Made by a program: the position numbers and the translations under genes | In this document: piece after piece, positions 13,730 to 20,426 of the stretch | Layout: every line of letters starts with the position of its first letter | Position numbering within the stretch: position 1 is the stretch's first letter | Notes under the pieces: model-generated | The model's input: only the letters and a program-made list of their open reading frames with translations | What the model was told of the DNA's origin: nothing | The model's database searches: none | From: JBDTVS01 sp040007095 | GTDB lineage: Bacteria > Acidobacteriota > Vicinamibacteria > Vicinamibacterales > CAVVIG01 | DNA: 20,426 nucleotides | Reading direction: 5' to 3' | NCBI GenBank assembly: GCA_040007095.1 | Contig: JBDTVS010000040.1 | Coordinates: forward strand, 1 to 20,426

Positions 13730-16044
13730 TGTGTCGCCGCCGCGGCCTTCTTCATCTTCATCTGGAACAGCGGGCTTTCGATCACCCCTTGCACGAGCGA
13801 TGAAAACCGATAGTCGTTCAGCGCGGCGCGCCGGACAATCGACCGCACGGCCGGCATGTCCGCATAGCTCGTCGGCCGGCCGAGCGCGTAGGTCAGCAGA
13901 CGCTCGGTGGCCGCCGTCACGAACGCGTCTTTGCGCGTGAGCAGCGCCTTGCGCAGGTCAGGAGGGCCGTTGAGCGGTGTCCCGTCGACCAGTTGACCGG
14001 ACGCGTCCACCGGCGAGCCGCCGTCTTTCTCCCGCCACGTACCCACCAGGTCGAACGGCTCGAGCGCAAAGCCAATCGGATCCATGACCTTGTGACACGA
14101 CGCGCACACCGGATTGGCGCGATGCGCTTCCATCCGCTTGCGCAGCGACGTCACCTTCACTTCGTTCGGATCCTTCTCGAGGTTGACCTCGACGCCAGGC
14201 GGCGGCGTCATCGCCGGTGTGCCGAGCATGTTTTCGAGAATCCACTTGCCGCGCGACACGGGTGAGGTGCGGGTCGCCACCGACGTCACCGTCAACATGC
14301 TGCCCTGCCCCAGCAGACCGCGGCGCGGGCTATCCGGACCCAATCGGATGCGACGGAAGTAGCTGCCGTGAATATTGGGAATCCCGTAGTGCCGGGCAAG
14401 CCGTTCGTCCACGAACGTATAGTCGGCGTCCAGCAGATCGACGATGCTGAGGTCCTCGTGGACAATGGTCGAGAAGAGCATCTCGGTTTCGCGCCGGAAC
14501 GATTGCCGCAGGTTGTCGTCGAAATTCGTCGCAGAGGTCTGCACGGTATCGAGGTCGCGCAGATACAGCCACTGGCCCGCGAAGTTGGCGGTCAGCGCTT
14601 CCGACCGTGAATCGCCGAGCATGCGCTTGACCTGTTGGCCGAGCACTTGCGGATCGCGCAGCCGGCCCTTGCTGGCGGCGTCGAGCAAATCGTCATCCGG
14701 AATGCTGCTCCAGAGGAAGAAGGACAACCGCGACGCCAGCTCGACGGGACTGATGCGGTACACCGCACCCGCCTTCGCACCCTTGGGCTCCTCTTCCATC
14801 CGATAGAGGAATGCCGGAGCGACCAGGATGCGCGCGACCGCCTGTTGAATGCCGGTCTCGAAGCCGCCGTCCCCGCGCCCCTGCTGATAGAACCCCATCA
14901 GCGTCTCAACCTCATCGTCCAGCACCGTACGGCGATAGGCGCGCCTTGCCAGCGAGGCGACAATTTTTCGCGCGCAAGGCGCTTCTTCGTTGGCGGTCGC
15001 CGGGTGGCAGGCGAAAATCTGCCGGCGGCTCGGCGTATCTCCGGGGCCGGTCGCTTTGAACGGGCCGGTGATGGCGACCGTCCCGACGCCGCCGGCCGCG
15101 GTGAACACCGAGTCGTTGCGGAAGTCCGAGAACTGGTCGTCGACGCCCGCGCCGCGCTGCCGATCGACCAGCGCCACCCCGATCGTGTGCGGTCCGGCGG
15201 TGACGGTGAGGCGGAAGCTGCGCGGATTTTCAAAGGGGATCTTGGCGCCGTCGAGGGTGATGTCCATCGCCGGCCCGCCGCGGCCGCCCCCGACGCTGAA
15301 TTCGTACTCGGCGTCGAGCGGGAACGTGTGCTTGATCAGCATGCCGCCGCGGGTACCGAGCGGAAGACCGTCGGTGTGCCGGTCCTGCGCGAGCCTGCCG
15401 GGGGGGCTGTAGGTGACCTGCATCGGCGAGGCCGTGCGATCGCCGATTGCCCGGCGGCTGATTTTCATCGCCGCCGAGACGTAACCCTGAACGAGAGACG
15501 GCGACACGGCCAGCGCTTCCGCGAGGTTGTCGAACCCGTCGCTCGAGGCGTCAGCGGGCAGCAGCGCTTTCACGTCCACATCGATCGAGAGCAGGTCGCG
15601 GATCGCGTTGGCGTACTCGGTCCGGTTCAGACGATGGAGCGCCGGAACCTCGATGCTCGCCCCGGTCACCGCCGCCTGGTCGAGCCGCGTTTCCAGCTCG
15701 GTCGCCAGCCCATCCAGCACGCGGCGCTCAGGACGGCGCGCGCCGCTTGGCGGCATCATGCCGGTGCGGAGTTTGCGAACCACCTTCTCCCAGGTTTCGG
15801 GGTCGGCGCCAACGTGCGCGAGATCCTTGCTGTCGAGGGCAAGACCGCCGATCTTGGCCCGCTCGTTGTGGCAGGTGAAGCAGTACTGCTGGAGAACAGC
15901 CTGCGGAGGCGCCGGTTCCTGGGCGTACACCACCGACATCGCAAACCCAACGAACCACACGGCCGCGAACACACAACTACCCGAAAACCAGATGGTCTTC
16001 GTTCGTGCGTTCGTGATTTCGTGGCCGAGATCGTCGTTCGTCAT
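13726..16044 (-). CDS. DUF1592/DUF1588 c-type cytochrome-like exported protein
   Basis: 772 residues. A membrane or signal segment at about 17-41 (TIWFSGSCVFAAVWFVGFAM) precedes a planctomycete-type cytochrome domain with heme motif C55-F-T-C58-H59 (QQYCFTCHNERA). Then follow the PSD modules in the usual order: DUF1587 (LHRLNRTEYANAIRDLL), a carbohydrate-binding-like beta domain (FPLDAEYEFSVGG), DUF1595, DUF1592 (ELASRLSFFLWSSIPDDDLL), DUF1588 with a second CxxCH near 646-650 (CASCHKVMDPIGFALEPFD) and DUF1585 (TERLLTYALGRP). It lies 16 bp downstream of the ankyrin gene and upstream of DUF1552 on the same strand. A periplasmic electron-transfer role is inferred from the heme motifs; substrates are unknown. 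The stop codon lies in the end of the inserted hairpin element. Confidence 0.93.
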   Translation of the reverse strand: MTNDDLGHEITNARTKTIWFSGSCVFAAVWFVGFAMSVVYAQEPAPPQAVLQQYCFTCHNERAKIGGLALDSKDLAHVGADPETWEKVVRKLRTGMMPPSGARRPERRVLDGLATELETRLDQAAVTGASIEVPALHRLNRTEYANAIRDLLSIDVDVKALLPADASSDGFDNLAEALAVSPSLVQGYVSAAMKISRRAIGDRTASPMQVTYSPPGRLAQDRHTDGLPLGTRGGMLIKHTFPLDAEYEFSVGGGRGGPAMDITLDGAKIPFENPRSFRLTVTAGPHTIGVALVDRQRGAGVDDQFSDFRNDSVFTAAGGVGTVAITGPFKATGPGDTPSRRQIFACHPATANEEAPCARKIVASLARRAYRRTVLDDEVETLMGFYQQGRGDGGFETGIQQAVARILVAPAFLYRMEEEPKGAKAGAVYRISPVELASRLSFFLWSSIPDDDLLDAASKGRLRDPQVLGQQVKRMLGDSRSEALTANFAGQWLYLRDLDTVQTSATNFDDNLRQSFRRETEMLFSTIVHEDLSIVDLLDADYTFVDERLARHYGIPNIHGSYFRRIRLGPDSPRRGLLGQGSMLTVTSVATRTSPVSRGKWILENMLGTPAMTPPPGVEVNLEKDPNEVKVTSLRKRMEAHRANPVCASCHKVMDPIGFALEPFDLVGTWREKDGGSPVDASGQLVDGTPLNGPPDLRKALLTRKDAFVTAATERLLTYALGRPTSYADMPAVRSIVRRAALNDYRFSSLVQGVIESPLFQMKMKKAAAATH

Positions 16045-16060
16045 CGCAGGGCCATCTTCA

Positions 16061-17626
16061 TCATCGCGTGGCGACGTCTCCCGCGCCCGTCAGTTTCCTG
16101 ATCAGCGCAATCGAGCCTGGTTTCCGTTTGCCTGGATGGGTGGCGAGGAAGACGCCGTCGGCCCAGTTGAGCGGGCTGCGGCCCTCCTTGTCCTTGACGT
16201 CGAGCTTCGCGCCCTTCTGGACGAGAAACTCGATGATCTCGTCAGACCCTCGATTCGCCGCGGCATGGACCGCGGTCAGGCCCATCTCGTTGACGGCGTT
16301 GACGTCCATGCCGAGCGCGTAGCACAGATTCACCGCCTCGAGGAGCGCCTTGGCGCCTTCGTCGTAGGTCTGATCCACGACCCAATTCATGCCGGCCGCC
16401 GCCATCAACGCACTAGTCCCGCCAAACGTCGTCACATAGGGATCCGCACCGTAATCGAGCAACAGTTGCATCACGGTGACGTCGCCCGCGAGCGCCGCGG
16501 TGATGAATGGCGTCTGGCCGGTGTAATCCACCCACGCCAGCGATCCGATGCCCAGCATCTGCCGGCGGATCGGCGGCACTTCCTTCATACGGGTGTTGGG
16601 ATCGGCACCCTTGTTCAACAGCACCTTGACCAGCGCCAGCATCGCGTCGCGATCCACGCCGTTCTGGAGGTTGCCGCTGTCCACGTCCATGTTGCGCGTT
16701 TCAATCGCCGTCCAGAGCGGCGTGCGCCCGTACCAATCGACGACGTTGACGTCTGCTCCCCGCTCGATCGCAAACTGCGCGACGTTCGGGTGGTCGTTGG
16801 CAATCGCGATCAGCAGCGGCGTGATCGCGTTGGGATCCCGTTCCTGCAGATTCGCGCCGGCGGCCAGCAGGATGCGCGCCGACTCGAGCCGGCCGTCGCG
16901 CGCGGCATACAGCAGCGGCGTCAGGCCTCCCGGCGTGAGGGAGCGCGAGCCGCGCATCGGCAGCCCGCCGCGAATGATGCCGATGCCGTGGCCGAACCCG
17001 GGCACCGAATTGGGCAGCACCCACGCGGGTGCGCGGCCGGTGCGCGTCTTCGCATTGACGTCCGCATGATGCTCGACCAGCAGCCGTACGACATCGGGAT
17101 GGTTGTCGCGGACGGCCACCATGAGTGCGGTCTGCTGAAACTCCGGATCGCGCGCATCGACGACGGCGCCTCGTTCGATCAGGAGGGCGACGGCGTCGAG
17201 GTTTCCGACTTTCGACGCGGTCATCAGCGGCGTCTCCCCCGTCGAGTCCGGCACGTTCGCATCCGCACCGGCATCGAGGAGCAGCCGGATCATCGCCGCG
17301 TTGCCGTTTGCGCAGGCCAGATACAACGGCGTCACGCCGTAGCGGTTCACGCCTTTGGCATCGGCGCCGGCGCGCAGCAGTGCTCGCGCCGTATCGACAT
17401 CATCGACGCGTACAACCCAGTGCAGGGGCGGCGTCCCGTCCTTGCCGGGCGCGTTGACGTCCACCTTTTGCTCGAGCAGGGTCCGCACGATCGCCATCTC
17501 ACGCTTCATCGCCGCGTCGGCGAGGCGGGCGTCGGCCCCGGACGCACCATTCTGCGCTCGCGCGCCAGCGAGCGGCAGCAGCAGCAGCGCCAGGAGCAGC
17601 GGGAAACGGGCTGAAGGAGCGGTCAT
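16061..17626 (-). CDS. Exported ankyrin-repeat protein
   Basis: 521 residues. Signal peptide MTAPSARFPLLLALLLLPLA, cleaved after about GARAQ. About ten ankyrin repeats fill the rest (for example GVTPLYLACANGNAAMIRLL, GETPLMTASKVGNLDAVALL, GLTAVHAAANRGSDEIIEFL). One irregular loop (VLPNSVPGFGHGIGIIRGGL) interrupts the array near residues 190-215, and a longer one lies near 310-345. I chose ATG 17626 because GGGAG lies 5 bases upstream; a TTG four codons earlier is possible. It is the first gene of the operon with DUF1592 (16-bp gap) and DUF1552. Periplasmic ankyrin proteins usually act as binding scaffolds, so it may hold or protect the heme protein encoded next; this is inference. Confidence 0.92.
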   Translation of the reverse strand: MTAPSARFPLLLALLLLPLAGARAQNGASGADARLADAAMKREMAIVRTLLEQKVDVNAPGKDGTPPLHWVVRVDDVDTARALLRAGADAKGVNRYGVTPLYLACANGNAAMIRLLLDAGADANVPDSTGETPLMTASKVGNLDAVALLIERGAVVDARDPEFQQTALMVAVRDNHPDVVRLLVEHHADVNAKTRTGRAPAWVLPNSVPGFGHGIGIIRGGLPMRGSRSLTPGGLTPLLYAARDGRLESARILLAAGANLQERDPNAITPLLIAIANDHPNVAQFAIERGADVNVVDWYGRTPLWTAIETRNMDVDSGNLQNGVDRDAMLALVKVLLNKGADPNTRMKEVPPIRRQMLGIGSLAWVDYTGQTPFITAALAGDVTVMQLLLDYGADPYVTTFGGTSALMAAAGMNWVVDQTYDEGAKALLEAVNLCYALGMDVNAVNEMGLTAVHAAANRGSDEIIEFLVQKGAKLDVKDKEGRSPLNWADGVFLATHPGKRKPGSIALIRKLTGAGDVATR

Positions 17627-18036
17627 ATTAACTCCCAATGTTAGGGCGCAACCGCCCGAATCGGTTGAGCGCCGAGCTCAAAAAACGGTCAAATCGCACC
17701 GCCAGCCGCGCAGCTTGTCGAGACTTTAACGCAGAGATCGCAGATCGTCCTTTGCCTATCGACGCTATCCGCTGGTACTGGTGCATCTGTCGCAGCTCGA
17801 TTCGGCGAGCCTGCGGGACGTGCCGTCGATGTCATGGCACCTGACAACCCTGATAGGCCGGAGGCGCCGAAGTCCGCGACGCGCTGGCCACACCACCGCC
17901 GGCTGAGCCTCATTCAATGCGCGTGAATCAGGAAACGTTCGCAAAGGTGCGAAGCGCGTCGTCGTCTTTGCCGGAGTGGGCGTGCTGCCTGCTCGCGTAT
18001 ATGCTGACCCACTGATCACGGCCTGAGCAGGCCTCC
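17627..18036. other. Intergenic region upstream of the ankyrin operon
   Basis: 410 bp without a recognisable gene. A hairpin lies at 17645-17673 (CAACCG pairing with CGGTTG, extended by GGCG/CGCC across a 2-base bulge), in the leader or promoter of the operon. AACGCAGAGATCGCAGATCG at 17729-17748 resembles a degenerate copy of the AACGCAGAGACGCAGAG repeats scattered in related genomes. No clear -35/-10 pair was identified for the operon. Confidence 0.4.
18020..18033. terminator. Hairpin just after the esterase stop
   Basis: GGCCTGAGCAGGCC is a perfect inverted repeat 3 bp beyond the esterase stop codon on the minus strand. It is well placed for a terminator but lacks a following T-run, so it could instead protect the mRNA 3' end. 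Confidence 0.35.
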
Positions 18037-19152
18037 CTATTGCACCGCCGGGGACGTCGGATTCGCGGGCGACGCGAGGCTCTTCGAGAAGAACGGCAGC
18101 ACGCTTCGCTCGAGCCGCTCGCCCACCTTGTTCGTGTGGTCGCCGTCGTACTCCTCGTAGAAGTGGGGAATCCTCAGCTCGGTCATCTTCTCGTGCAGCC
18201 GCCGGTTCGACGCGAGCAGGGTGTCCGCGGTGCCGATATCAATCGCGATCGCGTAGAACTTCTGCAGAGTGGCGACGTTCTGCTCGAGCATCGTCATCGG
18301 CGCGTTGGCGATCCACCTGGCGACGATCTCCGGCCGCACCTTGCCGTCCTTGACCGGGAGATCGAGAAACAGCGGCGGGTTGTTGGGATTCGGCGACCAC
18401 GCGGCAGCTGAGGCGAGATTGGTGGACGGGCCGAATCCGGGGGCCTTCGCCGCCTCCTCGGCCTGCGCCCGCGTCTTGATCGCCTCGGACGCCGCGAACG
18501 ACTCGGGCCGCGGGTTGGCGTTCGCCGCCAGACAACACGCACTCATGACATAGAGACTTGAAAATACATCGGGCCGCTTCATGGCGATGCGCAGCGCGCC
18601 GTAGCCGCCCATCGAGTGTCCCGCCAGGCCGCGGCTGATGCGAACCGCCAGCGTGCGGTAATGGCCGTCTATGTAGCTCACGAGATCCTGCGCGACGAAT
18701 GTTTCCCAGTCGCCCGTCGTGACCGAGCTCGAATACATGCTGCCCTTGTGCAGCGTGAACGCATTCGGCATCACGACGATCGGCGAGCTGAAACCTTGCG
18801 CCGCGGCGAGTGTATCCGCAAGCTCCGGAAGCTTGGCGAGACGGCTGATGAACGTGTCGTCGCGTCCGCCATAACCATGGAGAAGATAGACCACGGGAAA
18901 CCGCCGGGCCGGCTCGGCCGCATAAGCCGGCGGCAGATACACGGTGACCTCGCGGTCCGGGGAGTCGGCCTCGAGATTCCTCTCGAGCGCCGCGCCGTGG
19001 ACAACGATGTGCTCGACTGTGCCGGTGCGTGGCCCTGCCGCCGCAGCGCCCGGTGGCGCACCGCCACGCCGTCCTTGCGCGTCAAGCATTGCCGCCATCC
19101 CGACGAGGAGCGCCCCCACCAGTGCGGCGGGACGCGTGCTCTTCACAAACAT
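18037..19152 (-). CDS. Secreted alpha/beta-hydrolase esterase (esterase D/antigen 85-like)
   Basis: 371 residues. Signal peptide MFVKSTRPAALVGALLVGMA, cleaved near LDAQ, then a Gly/Ala/Pro-rich linker. Hydrolase features: oxyanion-side HGYGG at 92-96 (VVYLLHGYGGRDD), nucleophile Ser180 in GHSMGG, likely acid Asp in IAIDIGTADTLL and likely base His in YDGDHTNKVG. This is the putative esterase family (Pfam PF00756), which cleaves acyl esters such as feruloyl or S-formylglutathione types; with a signal peptide an extracellular carbohydrate or feruloyl esterase is more likely, but this is inferred. I chose ATG 19152; a TTG two codons earlier is also open, and GGGGG lies upstream of both. It is transcribed alone, away from the TonB receptor gene. 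Confidence 0.9.
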   Translation of the reverse strand: MFVKSTRPAALVGALLVGMAAMLDAQGRRGGAPPGAAAAGPRTGTVEHIVVHGAALERNLEADSPDREVTVYLPPAYAAEPARRFPVVYLLHGYGGRDDTFISRLAKLPELADTLAAAQGFSSPIVVMPNAFTLHKGSMYSSSVTTGDWETFVAQDLVSYIDGHYRTLAVRISRGLAGHSMGGYGALRIAMKRPDVFSSLYVMSACCLAANANPRPESFAASEAIKTRAQAEEAAKAPGFGPSTNLASAAAWSPNPNNPPLFLDLPVKDGKVRPEIVARWIANAPMTMLEQNVATLQKFYAIAIDIGTADTLLASNRRLHEKMTELRIPHFYEEYDGDHTNKVGERLERSVLPFFSKSLASPANPTSPAVQ

Positions 19153-19508
19153 CGCCAACCCCCGGCTGATTCTAATCCGATGTCGGCTCGCGACCGATGG
19201 CCCCCGACCGAAGAACGCGAAGCGCCTCCAGGATATCCGCGTTCGCGACGAGCAGGACCTGGCGCCTGTCGATGCGTTCTCCGGCCGGGTTCAGGGCGCG
19301 AGTGCGCCCGTTAGTCCGATCGAAACGTCGACGTCCGCGCGGCGGCCCCCCCTCGCGCCGAAGATCCGGATAAATGATTTTTTTGGCGGACCACCTAGCT
19401 CCCTTCCGATTTGAGTTCTTTTTGAGCGCCGCAGGTTCCGCGTTGACATAGGCTCAGCCGCGTTGCCATCGGAGCCGGTCGGTCACTCGATCACTGAGGA
19501 GCCTCCCC
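19153..19508. other. Intergenic region between esterase and TonB receptor
   Basis: 356 bp with divergent genes at both ends and no gene recognised. An open frame across 19159-19414 continues a shadow frame of the esterase gene and has no family-like residues. The AT-richer stretch 19368-19425 (AAATGATTTTTTTGGCGG and TTGAGTTCTTTTTGAG) stands out from the GC-rich surroundings and could hold promoter elements. Confidence 0.4.
19443..19448 (+). promoter_or_regulatory. Possible -35 box of the TonB receptor gene
   Basis: A perfect TTGACA lies 61 bp before the start codon. The hexamer 17 bp further on (CCATCG) is a poor -10, so a standard sigma-70 promoter is only partly supported. Confidence 0.25.
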
Positions 19509-20426
19509 ATGCGTAAGTCGCGACAGATTCTGCTCGTCGTCTCGATGATCCTCGCGCTGCCGCTGTCCGCATACGCGCAAGCGTCCATTGCGGGCGTCGT
19601 CAAAGACGCGTCGGGCGCCGTACTGCCTGGTGTGACCGTCGAGGCCACCAGTCCCGTTCTGATCGAGAAAGCCCGCACGGCCGTGACCGACGGGGCGGGC
19701 CAGTACCGCATCGTCGATCTGCGCGCCGGCACGTACACCGTCACGTTCACGCTCGCCGGCTTCAGCGCCGTGCGGCGCGAGGGCATCGAACTCACTGGCT
19801 CGTTCAACGCCGCGGTCAATGCCGACCTGAGGGTCGGCGCGCTCGCCGAGACGATCACCGTCACCGCTGAGTCGCCGATCGTCGACACCCAGAGCGTCCG
19901 GAGGCAGACGACGATCAGCAGCGATCTCATCACCGCGATCCCGTCCGCGCGCGCGTACGCAAGCCTCATGCAGCTGATGCCGAATACGGTCGTGGCGACG
20001 GGTGCCGCATCGGACGTGCAGGTGGTGCCCGGCATGGTCGTGTTCGGCGGCGCCGGCGGACGCAGTAACGAAGGCCGCCTCCAGCTGGACGGCATCAGCG
20101 TCGGGTCGGCATTCAACGGCGGCGGCGTCTCGGCGTACATCGCCGACGTCGGCAACGCGCAGGAAGTCGCGCTGACGAGCTCGGGCGGCCTCGGCGAAGC
20201 CGAAGTCGGCGGACCCTCGATGAACGTCGTGCCGAAGACCGGCGGCAACTCGGTGAAAGGCAGCGTGTATCTATCGGGCGTAACGAAGGGAATGATCGGC
20301 AGCAACTACACAGACGACCTCAAGGCTCGAGGCCTGTCGACGCCTGGCTCCAGCACGAAGGTCTGGGACTTCAACGGCGCCGTCGGCGGACCGATCAAGA
20401 AGGATCGGTTGTGGTTCTTCTACACC
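19509..20426 (+). CDS. TonB-dependent receptor with carboxypeptidase-like domain, N-terminal part
   Basis: 306 codons are visible; the gene runs off the window without a stop. Signal peptide MRKSRQILLVVSMILALPLS, cleaved near AYAQ. A carboxypeptidase regulatory-like beta domain lies at about 26-110 (IAGVVKDASGAVLPGVTVEA, GQYRIVDLRAGTYTVTFTLA). The plug domain follows (TITVTAESPIVDTQSVRRQT, GRLQLDGISVGSAFNGGG, GGPSMNVVPKTGGN), and the visible part ends in GGPIKKDRLWFFYT, the same junction to the barrel as in the receptor at the start of the window. GAGGAG lies 7 bases before the ATG. It is an outer-membrane receptor of the acidobacterial Oar-like type; the ligand is unknown. It is divergent from the secreted esterase, a pairing that could reflect release and uptake of the same substrate. 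Confidence 0.93.
   Translation, partial: MRKSRQILLVVSMILALPLSAYAQASIAGVVKDASGAVLPGVTVEATSPVLIEKARTAVTDGAGQYRIVDLRAGTYTVTFTLAGFSAVRREGIELTGSFNAAVNADLRVGALAETITVTAESPIVDTQSVRRQTTISSDLITAIPSARAYASLMQLMPNTVVATGAASDVQVVPGMVVFGGAGGRSNEGRLQLDGISVGSAFNGGGVSAYIADVGNAQEVALTSSGGLGEAEVGGPSMNVVPKTGGNSVKGSVYLSGVTKGMIGSNYTDDLKARGLSTPGSSTKVWDFNGAVGGPIKKDRLWFFYT

Noticed and set aside
14635..16101. A 488-codon plus-strand frame opposite the DUF1592 gene, and a 392-codon frame (12382-13560) opposite DUF1552.
   Set aside because: Both mirror real genes on the minus strand and show no recognisable motif or ribosome site.
15527..17614. A 695-codon open frame on the plus strand across the ankyrin and DUF1592 genes.
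   Set aside because: It is antisense to two well-supported genes, has no domain-like sequence, is low-complexity in Arg/His/Asp, and arises from GC-rich codon bias.
1..20426. CRISPR array, phage defence cluster or biosynthetic gene cluster.
   Set aside because: No regularly spaced repeats, Cas-like proteins or biosynthetic core enzymes were seen; the HEPN/MNT pair is the only defence-like locus.

Overview
The window looks like chromosome from a GC-rich Acidobacteriota bacterium, most likely the Vicinamibacteria side of the phylum. This is inferred from gene content, not from a marker gene: two TonB-dependent receptors of the type with an N-terminal carboxypeptidase-like domain, a translationally coupled ECF sigma factor and PD40-propeller Ser/Thr kinase, and a DUF1592/DUF1552 operon with an ankyrin protein. 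No rRNA gene, intact tRNA gene or CRISPR array is present.

Layout. 1-2184: 3' part of a TonB-dependent receptor (+). 2190-5716: Ser/Thr kinase and ECF sigma factor (-), overlapping by ATGA. 5717-7892: a divergent secreted IPT/TIG lipoprotein gene (+), followed by a second, decayed copy of the whole locus (kinase 5' end, sigma factor, divergent leader, TIG lipoprotein). 8002-9333: exported vanadium-haloperoxidase-like protein (+). 9591-10224: MNT/HEPN toxin-antitoxin pair (+). 10391-12214: ruins of an integrative mobilisable element, with a tRNA 3'-end fragment, a tyrosine recombinase whose first 82 codons are antisense to a MobA/MobL relaxase remnant, a truncated post-relaxase gene and a probable methyltransferase tail. 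12211-17626: a three-gene minus-strand operon, read as ankyrin protein, DUF1592 c-type cytochrome-like protein, then DUF1552 protein; a 166-bp inverted-repeat element sits in the last intercistronic gap. 18037-19152: secreted esterase (-). 19509-20426: 5' part of a second TonB-dependent receptor (+), cut by the window end.

How the parts may work together. The kinase-sigma pair faces the TIG lipoprotein gene across a shared upstream region, so it is a natural candidate to control it. The unit was then duplicated in tandem. In the second copy the regulatory genes decayed while the lipoprotein stayed open, and it now lies just upstream of the haloperoxidase. The ankyrin-DUF1592-DUF1552 operon encodes three exported proteins, one with heme-binding motifs, and probably forms a periplasmic or envelope system of unknown substrate. 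The least conventional signals are the tandem duplication with asymmetric decay, the antisense integrase/relaxase junction and the hairpin element placed exactly at a stop codon.
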